Shown here one piece after another: positions 1 through 6,893 of a DNA stretch of 18,908 nucleotides (positions are counted from its first letter, which is position 1; every line of letters begins with the position of its first letter). The DNA is from an uncultured Bacteroidales bacterium (GTDB lineage: Bacteria > Bacteroidota > Bacteroidia > Bacteroidales > F082). The notes beneath the pieces are model-generated. The model searched no databases. It was not told the origin of the DNA and was given only the letters and a program-made list of their open reading frames with translations. The DNA is taken from positions 1 to 18,908 of the forward strand of contig CALBNV010000004.1 of the NCBI GenBank assembly GCA_937896895.1, given 5' to 3'. The position numbers and the translations under genes are program-made.

Positions 1-564
1 TCTGATATGTATGTGCAAAAACATTTCAAAAATGTGTGTGGGTATAATAGTGAAATAGATTTACAAGTTTTGTCTGCTATCAAATCTAATAATAAAAAAA
101 CTAGAAACTATTTTCCTGGAACGGTAAGAGAGTTTGTAGATGGTTCAAGTCAAGTTAGTAATAAAATTTATGTTTTATTAGTAAATATGCAATTATTAAG
201 TGGAACTTCAAAAATACTAAGCGACACTTACGATAACAGTGTAAATGGTTTTTACCAACCTTACGAAGCAATAAGAGCAACAAGACCTTTTGTTATTATA
301 GATGAACCACACAAATTTTCGAGAGAGCAAAAAGCTTATAATAAGATTGTTGATGAAATGAAACCACAATGTGTTATAAGATTTGGTGCAACCTTCCCTG
401 AAATATCGGTTGGTACAGGTAAAAACAAAATAACTAAGAAAGATTATTTAAATTTATTGTTCGATTTGAATTCTTACGAAGCTTTTAACCAAAATTTAAT
501 TAAAGGTGTTGCAAAAGAACACTTTGAATCACCTCAAAATAATGATGAAAAAGTTAGAAAATAG
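1..564 (+). pseudogene. Type III restriction enzyme Res subunit, internal helicase fragment (truncated)
   Basis: The reading frame is open at the left edge of the window and ends at a TAG at 562-564. It carries a DEAD-like Walker B box, IIDEPH (about residues 97-102 counting from the ATG at 7), and a motif III-like GATFPE (127-132), followed by DLNSYEAFNQNLIKGVAKEHFE, a stretch typical of type III restriction Res (ATP-dependent translocase/nuclease) subunits. Such proteins normally run to roughly 900-1000 residues, with a second helicase lobe and a C-terminal PD-(D/E)XK nuclease. Here the frame stops soon after motif III and neither other frame continues it, so the gene is 3'-truncated and almost certainly dead. 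Base composition is markedly AT-rich compared with the rest of the window, fitting horizontally acquired defence DNA. The left part and any mod (methylase) gene lie outside the window. Confidence 0.8.
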
Positions 565-577
565 AAGATAAAAATTA

Positions 578-585
578 TATCTTTG
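578..585 (+). promoter_or_regulatory. Bacteroidetes -7 promoter box (TATCTTTG)
   Basis: The sequence matches the TAnnTTTG consensus. A weak -33 candidate, TTAG, lies at 554-557, 20 nt upstream. It would drive the lipoprotein genes from 681 onward, giving a leader of about 90 nt. It lies just behind the truncated Res stop codon. Confidence 0.5.
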
Positions 586-615
586 CCGCGTTGTTCACTT
601 TGAATTTTGGCTAAC

Positions 616-631
616 GGACTTCACGAAGTTC
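616..631. repeat. Short imperfect palindrome (REP-like)
   Basis: GGACTTCACGAAGTTC contains inverted arms ACTTC/GAAGT with a 2-nt loop. It is similar in size and design to the palindromes at 14697-14776, and lies in the leader between the decayed Res fragment and the first lipoprotein. It may be a dispersed palindromic repeat or a small mRNA hairpin; no function can be read from it. Confidence 0.35.
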
Positions 632-680
632 AGAGGGACGGCGCGAAAATGTAAAAAATAGAAGTCCCCTTTGTGTTAAT

Positions 681-1262
681 ATGAAAAAGTGTTGGTTTGT
701 TGCAATGCTGTGTGCTGGCGTTTTCTTTGGATGCAGGTCTTTGGGAATATCAATGTTAGGTGTCAGGCAGCATTACGATGACTTGTCGAAAGAAGAGCAA
801 TCATTGGTTGTGTGGACACAACCGGAAGAATTCATGGGACATGTCGCAAACGACGGCAGAATCTATGCGATAACGGGCGGACAATTGCGTATGATGATTG
901 AGGAGAGTCCCCGGGCTTTGCTCTACACTTGGGATCCAGTATGCAAGTCGGAAAAATGCGTATCATTAGGATACCTGCAAAGGCTTTGCAATGAACAATC
1001 CGTTGAATTGTACGTGGTTGCCGATTATTTCTTCGGCGCTTTCAGCCAAAACGCAGAACTAACAGACCATCCGCTGTTCGTGAAAAACTCCGAAGTATAT
1101 GGCACCGACCGTTGCGAGCCATTGAGCAAAATGTTTCTCGTCGATTTGTTGGGGGAACATATTTACAATGAAAACGCAGAAACTATATGGTACCGCTACA
1201 TGTATTTTGAGGACGGTAAGTTTGTCAAAACCATGAGAGAACCATCTATTGATATCCAATGA
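681..1262 (+). CDS. Small lipoprotein, possible thioredoxin-like fold
   Basis: This 193-residue protein has a lipoprotein-type signal peptide: MKK, a hydrophobic core, then FFGC with the lipidated cysteine at position 18 (a slightly unusual lipobox). It is therefore predicted to be membrane-anchored outside the cytoplasm. The middle segment, ALLYTWDPVCKSEKC followed by a helix and ELYVVADYF, resembles the beta-alpha-beta entry of thioredoxin-like domains (a W...C...C placement), but there is no canonical CxxC and the spacing is C-x5-C. The ATG at 681 is chosen because the signal peptide starts there; no clear Shine-Dalgarno is present. The next gene is also a lipoprotein with a comparable C-terminal pattern, so the two are probably distant paralogues. 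The family is not recognised and the thioredoxin suggestion is inference. Confidence 0.7.
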   Translation: MKKCWFVAMLCAGVFFGCRSLGISMLGVRQHYDDLSKEEQSLVVWTQPEEFMGHVANDGRIYAITGGQLRMMIEESPRALLYTWDPVCKSEKCVSLGYLQRLCNEQSVELYVVADYFFGAFSQNAELTDHPLFVKNSEVYGTDRCEPLSKMFLVDLLGEHIYNENAETIWYRYMYFEDGKFVKTMREPSIDIQ

Positions 1263-1373
1263 GTTATAAAAAATGTTAATAAAATTTCCATGGTTTTCAG
1301 AAAATATTTCAGCAAATTTGCATCTGACAGCGGAAGCCGAAAAGCTTATAGAGTAGGCGAAATAAGGTGAGAT

Positions 1374-1991
1374 ATGCGAATAATCAACAATATACTGTCT
1401 GTAATAATCCTGTTTTCGCTCACTTCGTGTTCGGTGATGTGGGATTTTGTGGTGCTGCCGTTTTCGGGCGCCGACAAGCAGACGAATGTGAAACTTGAAA
1501 AGTTTTATCCTGATTGCGAACATGTATCATATTCCATAGACACCGTTTATAACAACGACGTCATGCATGGAGAGGATTTTTGCATAAACATTTGGAAAAA
1601 TGAGCATGGCGGCACACAATCGCCTATGCAAACTATTATGTTTGACAGCAACGGCGATTGTGTGGGAGCCTACGAGTTTTGCATGGGAAACGCACGATAC
1701 CTGAATGTTTACAAAGACGTTCCTATATTTCGGGAAAACATGTACAACAAGGTGATTTCAGACAAGCTCAAATTGGCGAATTATATAAAAATCACAGATA
1801 CTGTTGAGACTGTAAAGGAAAATCTATTGGAAACAAGCTCAAATTACGATTATAATGTCGTGGTAATTTGGACTAACTACCATGGATATTATATGAAACG
1901 CCATTTGCGTCAAGTAAATAGATATATCAACAAGAACAAGAAAGGGCTGAATTTCAGAATAATCTATATGCAGTTTTGTATATCAAAATAA
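1374..1991 (+). CDS. Small lipoprotein, second of a tandem set
   Basis: This 205-residue protein has a clear lipoprotein signal (hydrophobic residues 5-15, lipobox LTSC with Cys19). The rest is a soluble domain with no recognised family. Its C-terminal part, YNVVVIWTNYHGYYMKRHL followed by a helix and FRIIYMQF, follows the same strand-helix-strand pattern as the ALLYTWDPVC...ELYVVADYF segment of the upstream lipoprotein, but without cysteines in the would-be active site. The start is supported by an unusually good Shine-Dalgarno for this phylum, AAGGTGAG at 1364-1371. It lies 111 nt after the first lipoprotein and 4 nt before the ATG of a broken third one, suggesting a single transcription unit. 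Function is unknown. Confidence 0.7.
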   Translation: MRIINNILSVIILFSLTSCSVMWDFVVLPFSGADKQTNVKLEKFYPDCEHVSYSIDTVYNNDVMHGEDFCINIWKNEHGGTQSPMQTIMFDSNGDCVGAYEFCMGNARYLNVYKDVPIFRENMYNKVISDKLKLANYIKITDTVETVKENLLETSSNYDYNVVVIWTNYHGYYMKRHLRQVNRYINKNKKGLNFRIIYMQFCISK

Positions 1992-1995
1992 GATC

Positions 1996-2107
1996 ATGAA
2001 AAACTACTGTTATTCTGCATTTCCTTATGCGTAATGTCATGTTCGCATAAGCCGGACGTGGAGGTCATCGTCACCGCCAACACCAACCTGTGCCCGAACT
2101 GCTACTT
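1996..2107 (+). pseudogene. Broken 5' end of a third tandem lipoprotein
   Basis: An ATG at 1996, 4 nt after the previous stop, opens a frame that terminates after 12 codons. One frame over, the same DNA reads KLLLFCISLCVMSC followed by SHKPDVEVIVTA, a textbook lipoprotein signal with lipobox VMSC. Restoring one A in the run after the ATG (five A's present, six needed) would join start and signal. The coding sense then runs into the 3' end of udk on the other strand, so the gene is also truncated at its 3' end. Read directly: the frameshift and the signal peptide. Inference: that it was a third member of the set. A sequencing or assembly error in the A-run would explain the frameshift but not the truncation. 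Confidence 0.5.
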
Positions 2108-2719
2108 TCAGTCTTTTTTGAGCTGCATCCTTATGCGGCTCGCCATGAGGTCGATGGCCACCTTGTTGAATCCGCCCGGGAGGATGATGTCGGCGAGGCG
2201 TTTTGTGGGTTCGATGAACTGCTGGTGCATCGGCTTGACGAACGTCTCGTAATGCCTCAGCACGTCGTTGACCGAGCGTCCGCGCTCCATGATGTCGCGG
2301 CGTATGATGCGCATCAGACGGTCGTCGCCGTCGGTGTCAACGAACATCTTTATGTCCAGCCGTCTGACCAATTCCGGGCAGGTGAAAATCAAAATCCCCT
2401 CGACGATGACGACCTCGGCGGGCTTCACCGAAATCGTCTCTTTCGAGCGCGCGCATGTGACATACGTGTAAATCGGCATCGGTATTGTCTCGCCGTTTTT
2501 CAGCATGTCGATGTGCTTCACCAAAAGGTCCCACTCGATGGCGTCGGGATGGTCGAAGTTAATCTCCTTCTTCGCCTCTGGCGGGAGACTGCCGTTGTCC
2601 CAATAATATGCGTCTTGCGAGATGACAGAGACGGAGTCCTCCGGGAGGGCTTCAATCAGTTTGTTTACGACCGTTGTCTTGCCGGAACCCGAACCGCCGG
2701 CGATACCGATTAGCAACAT
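2108..2719 (-). CDS. udk: Uridine kinase
   Basis: Uridine/cytidine kinase of 203 residues, which phosphorylates uridine or cytidine to UMP/CMP in the cytoplasmic pyrimidine salvage pathway. The P-loop GIAGGSGSGKTT is at residues 5-16. The DAYYWD segment after the second strand and INFDHPDAIEWDLL are hallmark nucleoside-binding regions, and VIVEGILIF is the Walker B-like strand. RRDIMERGRSVNDVLRHYETFVKPMHQQFIEPTKRLADIILP is the family C-terminal signature. Length is normal and all motifs are present. It lies 91 nt downstream of mmdB on the same strand, separated by a tandem purine-rich tract; a TAATTTTG box overlapping the mmdB stop suggests its own promoter. There is no obvious metabolic tie to the mmd operon. 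Confidence 0.95.
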   Translation of the reverse strand: MLLIGIAGGSGSGKTTVVNKLIEALPEDSVSVISQDAYYWDNGSLPPEAKKEINFDHPDAIEWDLLVKHIDMLKNGETIPMPIYTYVTCARSKETISVKPAEVVIVEGILIFTCPELVRRLDIKMFVDTDGDDRLMRIIRRDIMERGRSVNDVLRHYETFVKPMHQQFIEPTKRLADIILPGGFNKVAIDLMASRIRMQLKKD

Positions 2720-2724
2720 TTGGT

Positions 2725-2804
2725 TAAAAGTTAAAAGAGTAGAGAGTAGAGAGTAGAGAGTAGAGAGGATAACCTCTCTTAACTCTTCTCTCTCCTCTCT
2801 TAAC
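2725..2804 (-). repeat. Short tandem purine-rich tract with hairpin between mmdB and udk
   Basis: On the plus strand four perfect copies of AGAGTAG occupy 2736-2763. They are followed by a 7-bp hairpin, AGAGAGG-ATAA-CCTCTCT (2762-2779), and then degenerate CTCTCTTAACTCT units to about 2804. On the transcribed (minus) strand the mmdB-proximal half is GTTAAGAGAGGAGAG-like. It starts a few bases after the mmdB stop and, if the promoter at 2806-2813 is real, forms most of the udk leader. There is no T-run, so it is not a standard intrinsic terminator. Confidence 0.75.
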
Positions 2805-2805
2805 C

Positions 2806-2813
2806 CAAAATTA
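2806..2813 (-). promoter_or_regulatory. Candidate -7 box for udk overlapping the mmdB stop codon
   Basis: The minus strand reads TAATTTTG, a full match to TAnnTTTG; its first three bases are the TAA stop of mmdB. No good -33 element is seen. The leader to the udk ATG would be about 80 nt and would consist mostly of the repeat tract. Confidence 0.4.
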
Positions 2814-4403
2814 TATTCCTATAAAACTCATAAGGATACCAGCTGCGACGGCCGAGCCGATGACGCCGGCGACGTTAGGTGCCATGGCGTGCATCAAGAG
2901 GTGGTTCGACGGGTCGTATTTCTGGCCTTCGACTTCCGACACGCGGGCTGCGTCGGGCACTGCCGACACGCCGGCGTTGCCGATGAGCGGGTTGATCTTG
3001 TTGCCTTCCTTGCAGAAGAGGTTCATGAACTTGGCTCCGCAGACGCCTCCGAAGGTCGCCACCATGAATGAAGCGGCGCCGAGAACGAAGATAATCAACG
3101 AGTCTGTCGTCAGGAACACGTCAGCCTGCGTCGAGGCACCGACGGTGAGACCGAGAAGGATCGTCACGATGTCGATGAGCGGGTTGGCCGCGGTGTTGGC
3201 GAGACGTTTTGTCACGCCGCTCTCTTTCAGGAGGTTACCGAAGAACAACATGCCTAACAGCGGGAGTGCCGATGGGCTGATGAATGTCGTGAGGAGAAGA
3301 CCGACGATAGGGAAGCAGACTTTCTCTGTCTTGCTTACGACGCGCGGGTCTTTCATCTTGATGAGACGTTCTTCCTTGGTGGTGAGCAGGCGCATGATAG
3401 GTGGCTGGATGACAGGCACCAAGGCCATGTACGAATACGCCGCTATCGCTATTGCGCCGAGGAGGTGCGGGGCCATCTTCGTCGAGATGAAGATGGCTGT
3501 CGGGCCGTCAGCGCCGCCGATGATGCCGATGGCTGCCGCCTCGTGCGGGTCGAAGCCGATCCAGCGTGCCGTGATGAATGTGATGAACACGCCGAGCTGT
3601 GCGGCGGCTCCGAGGATCATCAGACGCGGCTGCGAGATCAATGCCGAGAAGTCGGTCATCGCGCCGATGCCGAGGAAGATCAAAGGAGGATAGATGCCTT
3701 GACGGACACCGAAATAGAGGTAGTTCAGCACCGAGCCTGTCTGGTAGATGCCGGTCTGGATGTTCATGTTAAACACCTGTCCGATGAGGCCTTCGAAATA
3801 TTTCGCCGTGTTCTCGGCTGTCGGGTCCATGCCCGCTGGCAGGAACGCCGCAAGCTGTTCGGGCGACATTTTGTGGAAATGCTCGATGGCTTGTGAGCAG
3901 TCCATCGTGCCTTGTCCGGCGAACAGTCCGACGAAGAACTTCTGCGCCTCGGTGAGGTCGAACTTCAGGTTGCCTTGCAGCTCGAGCTTCGAGAGTGCGG
4001 CCAAGGCTCCGTTGAGGTCGTAGTTGTATGAATCCTGGATGAACGGGATGTTACCCACTATGATGCCGACGCCGATAGGAATCAAGAGCATTGGTTCGAA
4101 ATCGTATTTTACGGCTAAGAAGATGAACACGAAGGCGACCAATATCATGACGAGGTTGCCGCGTGTGCAGTTTCTGAATCCGGTGAAGTCCCAGAACGAC
4201 GACATGCCATCGCTGATTGCTTGTCCGGCCGATGGATGTTCCGCCTGCGGGGCCGCCGAGAGCTCCGTCGTCGCATTTGCCGCCGAGCTGAACGCCGGTT
4301 CAGCCATCGCGCTGCTTGAGGTCATGATGCCGTGAAGCACGAGCAGCAAGGCCACCAATGCGAAGACGAGGAGGGCTTTCTTTTTGACGTTGAATTTCTT
4401 CAT
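2811..4403 (-). CDS. mmdB: Na+-translocating methylmalonyl-CoA/oxaloacetate decarboxylase, beta subunit
   Basis: Integral membrane carboxybiotin decarboxylase that couples CO2 release to Na+ export. Core signatures are YLYFGVRQGIYPPLIFLGIGAMTDF, the central IIGGADGPTAIF loop with the essential Asp (about residue 299), and the C-terminal NPLIGNAGVSAVPDAARVS with HAMAPNVAGVIGSA. The ATG at 4403 is preferred over an upstream in-frame TTG at 4415; GGATAG lies just upstream and the gene starts 4 nt after the mmdC stop. At 530 residues it is much longer than the usual ~375-435. It has an N-terminal hydrophobic segment (about 9-27) plus an Ala/Ser-rich linker to about residue 70, and about 100 extra residues (roughly 121-224) between the first membrane helices and the YLYFGVRQG block. 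Everything else is canonical, so it should be functional. In oxaloacetate decarboxylases the homologue is OadB; the linked epimerase favours methylmalonyl-CoA. Confidence 0.93.
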   Translation of the reverse strand: MKKFNVKKKALLVFALVALLLVLHGIMTSSSAMAEPAFSSAANATTELSAAPQAEHPSAGQAISDGMSSFWDFTGFRNCTRGNLVMILVAFVFIFLAVKYDFEPMLLIPIGVGIIVGNIPFIQDSYNYDLNGALAALSKLELQGNLKFDLTEAQKFFVGLFAGQGTMDCSQAIEHFHKMSPEQLAAFLPAGMDPTAENTAKYFEGLIGQVFNMNIQTGIYQTGSVLNYLYFGVRQGIYPPLIFLGIGAMTDFSALISQPRLMILGAAAQLGVFITFITARWIGFDPHEAAAIGIIGGADGPTAIFISTKMAPHLLGAIAIAAYSYMALVPVIQPPIMRLLTTKEERLIKMKDPRVVSKTEKVCFPIVGLLLTTFISPSALPLLGMLFFGNLLKESGVTKRLANTAANPLIDIVTILLGLTVGASTQADVFLTTDSLIIFVLGAASFMVATFGGVCGAKFMNLFCKEGNKINPLIGNAGVSAVPDAARVSEVEGQKYDPSNHLLMHAMAPNVAGVIGSAVAAGILMSFIGI

Positions 4404-4407
4404 AAGG

Positions 4408-4854
4408 CTATCCAATTACAAATAACACGGCGCCCTGGATGATATTGTCGCCAACTCTTACTTTAACTTCCTTGATGGTGCCATCGACTTCCGCGAGGAA
4501 GTTGTTCTCCATCTTCATGGCTTCGTACATCATGAGTTTCTGTCCGCGTTTCACCGCATCGCCCACGTTGACGTAGATCTGCTGCACGGTGCCCGGAAGC
4601 GGTGCCACCGCCTTGAAGCCGTCGCCCGCCGGTGCAGCAGCCTGTGGAGCCGCCACCGCCGCCTCGACCTTGCCGGCCTTCGGCGCCGCCTGACGCTTCG
4701 GTGCCACGAAAGTGGTCTTCACCTCTTCCTCCTCACGTTGATATTTCACTTGATATTGAGTGCCGTTGACGACAACTTCAGCGTTCTCGCCCTCGCAGCT
4801 CTTCACTTCAACTGCATACTCTTTGCCATTGACTGTGAACTTGAATTTTTTCAT
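4408..4854 (-). CDS. mmdC: Biotin carboxyl carrier subunit of methylmalonyl-CoA decarboxylase
   Basis: Biotinyl carrier protein of 148 residues that shuttles CO2 from the carboxyltransferase (MmdA) to the membrane decarboxylase (MmdB). An N-terminal domain of about 45 residues (MKKFKFTVNGKEYAVEV) is followed by an Ala/Pro/Lys-rich flexible linker (about 51-80) and a biotinyl domain starting at VAPLPGTV. EAMKMEN lies at 111-117, with Lys114 the biotinylation site. Length and layout are those of Bacteroidetes decarboxylase carriers. It starts 2 nt after the small-subunit stop and ends 4 nt before the mmdB ATG, which implies tight translational linkage. A biotin protein ligase must be encoded elsewhere. 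Confidence 0.95.
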   Translation of the reverse strand: MKKFKFTVNGKEYAVEVKSCEGENAEVVVNGTQYQVKYQREEEEVKTTFVAPKRQAAPKAGKVEAAVAAPQAAAPAGDGFKAVAPLPGTVQQIYVNVGDAVKRGQKLMMYEAMKMENNFLAEVDGTIKEVKVRVGDNIIQGAVLFVIG

Positions 4855-4856
4855 AT

Positions 4857-5234
4857 TTATCTCCTATTTAAACCGTTTAAACCGTAAATCTTTGAACTCC
4901 ATGGAGAGTAACGACGCTCGACTCTCGTGATGGTCACTTCGTCTGCCTCCGTGTCGTGCACCTCCTGTGACAGTGACAGAGCCAGCCCGATGACGACAGC
5001 GAGGTCATCATCAACCTTCCAACCTGCTGCCGTCGAAGTCTTCGGCGTCTCACCACCCGCTTCCACCTTCTTTTTCTTGAAGTCTTTGTTGATGAGCTTC
5101 GAGAAGCCTGTAAAGATGAGGAAGAGGATGATTAACGCGGTGATCACGATGCAGAAGCCGCCGATGGTCACGACCAAGTCATGAGTCATAATCGGGTTCT
5201 TGGCAGACAGCATTACTAATGATAACATATTCAT
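4857..5234 (-). CDS. mmdD: OadG/MmdD-like small membrane subunit of the sodium-pump decarboxylase
   Basis: Small subunit with one transmembrane helix (about residues 20-42, GGFCIVITALIILFLIFTGF) followed by a charged Lys-rich stretch, a linker, and a conserved C-terminal tail, EVHDTEADEVTITRVERRYSPWSSKIYGLN, typical of Bacteroidetes OadG-like proteins. In related enzymes this subunit assembles and stabilises the complex between the carboxyltransferase and the beta subunit. The ATG at 5234 (125 residues) is preferred over the in-frame TTG at 5240; another ATG at 5228 is equally possible, and none has a Shine-Dalgarno. It lies between mmdA (21 nt after its stop) and mmdC (2-nt gap). Identity rests on position and topology as much as on sequence, since the family is poorly conserved. 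Confidence 0.85.
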   Translation of the reverse strand: MNMLSLVMLSAKNPIMTHDLVVTIGGFCIVITALIILFLIFTGFSKLINKDFKKKKVEAGGETPKTSTAAGWKVDDDLAVVIGLALSLSQEVHDTEADEVTITRVERRYSPWSSKIYGLNGLNRR

Positions 5235-5255
5235 ATTCAATCGTTTTTAATCAGA

Positions 5256-6815
5256 TTACAATGGAATATTGCAATGTTTCTTGGCCGGGTTGGTGTCTTT
5301 CTTTGTCTCGAGTGCCTGCAAGGCTCTGATGACGCGGAAACGTGTGTTACGCGGCTCGATGACGTCGTCGATGTAACCGTATTTGGCTGCATCGTAAGGA
5401 TTAGCGAACTTGTCGCGGTATTCCTGTTCTTTCTTGGCGACGTATTCGGCGCGTTCTTTCTCGTCGGCGATGGCTGCGATGCCCTTGCCTTCAAGGATCT
5501 CGACGGCGCCCGAAGGACCCATGACGGCAATCTCGGCTGTCGGCCATGCGTAGTTGATGTCGGCGCGGAGCTGCTTGCATCCCATGACGAGGTGCGAGCC
5601 GCCGTACGACTTCCTGATGGTGACTGTCACCTTAGGCACTGTGGCCTCGCCGTATGCGAACAGCATCTTCGCGCCGTGGGTGATGACGCCGCCGTATTCC
5701 TGCACTGTGCCCGGCAGGAAGCCCGGTACGTCAACCAACGTGACAATCGGGATGTTGAAGGCGTCGCAGAAACGGACGAAACGTGCGCCCTTGCGCGATG
5801 AGTTGATGTCGAGGACGCCGGCCAAGAACGCCGGATTGTTGGCGACGATGCCTACCGGCTTGCCGTCGAAACGCGCGAAACCGACGATGAGGTTCTTCGC
5901 GAAGTCCTTGTGTACTTCGAGGAACTCGCCGTTATCGACGATGGCGTGGATGACCTGCGACATGTCGTAAGGTTTGTTCGGGTTGTCGGGGATGAATTGG
6001 TTGAGGAAGTCTTCCTTTCTGTCGATCGGGTCGGTGCATTCGACCATCGGTGCTTCTTCGAGGTTGTTTGAAGGAAGGTAGCCGACGAGGTCGCGGATGA
6101 GCTGCAATCCTTCTTCTTCGGTGGCCGCCATGAACTGGCTGACACCTGACTTCTGGTTGTGCACGAGTGCGCCGCCGAGCTGGTCGGTGCTGACGTCCTC
6201 GCCTGTCACTGTCTTGACAACCTTCGGGCCGGTGAGGAACATGTAGCTGTTCTGCTCGGTCATGAGGATGAAGTCGGTCAGTGCCGGTGAATAGACCGCG
6301 CCGCCCGCGCATGGTCCGAAGATCGCGCTGATCTGCGGCACGACGCCCGACGCGTTGATGTTACGCTGGAAGATCTCGGCGAAACCCGCGAGTGAGCGTG
6401 AGCCTTCCTGGATACGTGCTCCGCCCGAGTCGTTGATGCCGATGATGGGTGCGCCGACCTTCATGGCCTGGTCCATCACCTTGCAGATCTTCTTCGACAT
6501 GGTCTCCGAAAGGGAACCGCCGAGGACGGTGAAGTCCTGCGAATAAACATAGACGAGACGCCCGTTGATGGTGCCGTAGCCTGTCACGACGCCGTCACCG
6601 AGATACACCTGCTTGTCGAGACCGAAGTCCGTGGTGCGGTGGGTGAGGAACATGTCGAACTCCTCGAAGCTACCCTCGTCGAGCAGCATGGCGATGCGCT
6701 CGCGTGCGGTGAACTTGCCTTTTTCGTGTTGCGAGGCGATGCGTTTCTCACCGCCGCCCAAACGCGCCTGCGCACGCTTGTCTAACAACTCCTGAATTTT
6801 TTGTTCAATTAACAT
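5256..6815 (-). CDS. mmdA: Methylmalonyl-CoA decarboxylase carboxyltransferase subunit (alpha)
   Basis: Biotin-dependent carboxyltransferase of 519 residues that transfers the carboxyl group of methylmalonyl-CoA to the biotin on MmdC, releasing propionyl-CoA. It is a two-domain crotonase fold. The N-domain has INDSGGARIQEG (127-138) and FGPCAGGAVYSPAL (166-179), which form one oxyanion hole. The C-domain has VDVPGFLPGT (361-370), the second oxyanion-hole segment RKSYGGSH (401-408), and YAWPTAEIAVMG. Full length with no missing motif. The same fold serves propionyl-CoA carboxylase beta subunits, but the flanking membrane subunits and epimerase and the absence of a biotin carboxylase gene here indicate the decarboxylating sodium pump. 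It follows mce after 78 nt containing a strong hairpin. The ATG at 6815 is the first residue of the conserved MLIEQKIQELLDKRAQA start. Confidence 0.95.
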   Translation of the reverse strand: MLIEQKIQELLDKRAQARLGGGEKRIASQHEKGKFTARERIAMLLDEGSFEEFDMFLTHRTTDFGLDKQVYLGDGVVTGYGTINGRLVYVYSQDFTVLGGSLSETMSKKICKVMDQAMKVGAPIIGINDSGGARIQEGSRSLAGFAEIFQRNINASGVVPQISAIFGPCAGGAVYSPALTDFILMTEQNSYMFLTGPKVVKTVTGEDVSTDQLGGALVHNQKSGVSQFMAATEEEGLQLIRDLVGYLPSNNLEEAPMVECTDPIDRKEDFLNQFIPDNPNKPYDMSQVIHAIVDNGEFLEVHKDFAKNLIVGFARFDGKPVGIVANNPAFLAGVLDINSSRKGARFVRFCDAFNIPIVTLVDVPGFLPGTVQEYGGVITHGAKMLFAYGEATVPKVTVTIRKSYGGSHLVMGCKQLRADINYAWPTAEIAVMGPSGAVEILEGKGIAAIADEKERAEYVAKKEQEYRDKFANPYDAAKYGYIDDVIEPRNTRFRVIRALQALETKKDTNPAKKHCNIPL

Positions 6816-6842
6816 TTTATGATTTTTTTGATTATTATTAAA

Positions 6843-6882
6843 ATTTAAGACCTTGAAGATAAAGCGTCTCCAAGGCTTAAAT
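6843..6882 (-). promoter_or_regulatory. Intra-operon hairpin between mce and mmdA
   Basis: The arms are ATTTAAG (6843-6849) with CTTAAAT (6876-6882), CCTTG (6851-6855) with CAAGG (6871-6875), and AGA (6857-6859) with TCT (6867-6869). That gives 15 pairs, one bulge and one mismatch, around a 7-nt loop. On the mRNA strand it is followed by an AU-rich stretch before the mmdA ATG. Possible roles are partial terminator, RNA processing site or stabiliser setting the mce:mmdA ratio; the sequence does not decide between them. Confidence 0.6.
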
Positions 6883-6893
6883 CGGTTGGTTTC

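Noticed and set aside
1059..1523. Minus-strand open frame across the lipoprotein junction
   Set aside because: Overlaps the ends of two better-supported lipoprotein genes. The protein is basic and low in recognisable content.
2090..2713. Plus-strand open frame (207 codons) opposite udk
   Set aside because: It mirrors the whole uridine kinase gene; no family resemblance and no promoter.
2860..3693. Plus-strand open frame (277 codons) opposite mmdB
   Set aside because: Antisense to conserved membrane segments, with Arg/Met/Pro-rich composition and no recognisable motif or ribosome-binding site.
4404..4415. TTG at 4415 as start of mmdB
   Set aside because: The ATG at 4403 has GGATAG just upstream and begins the hydrophobic N-terminus; the TTG start would overlap mmdC by 8 nt.
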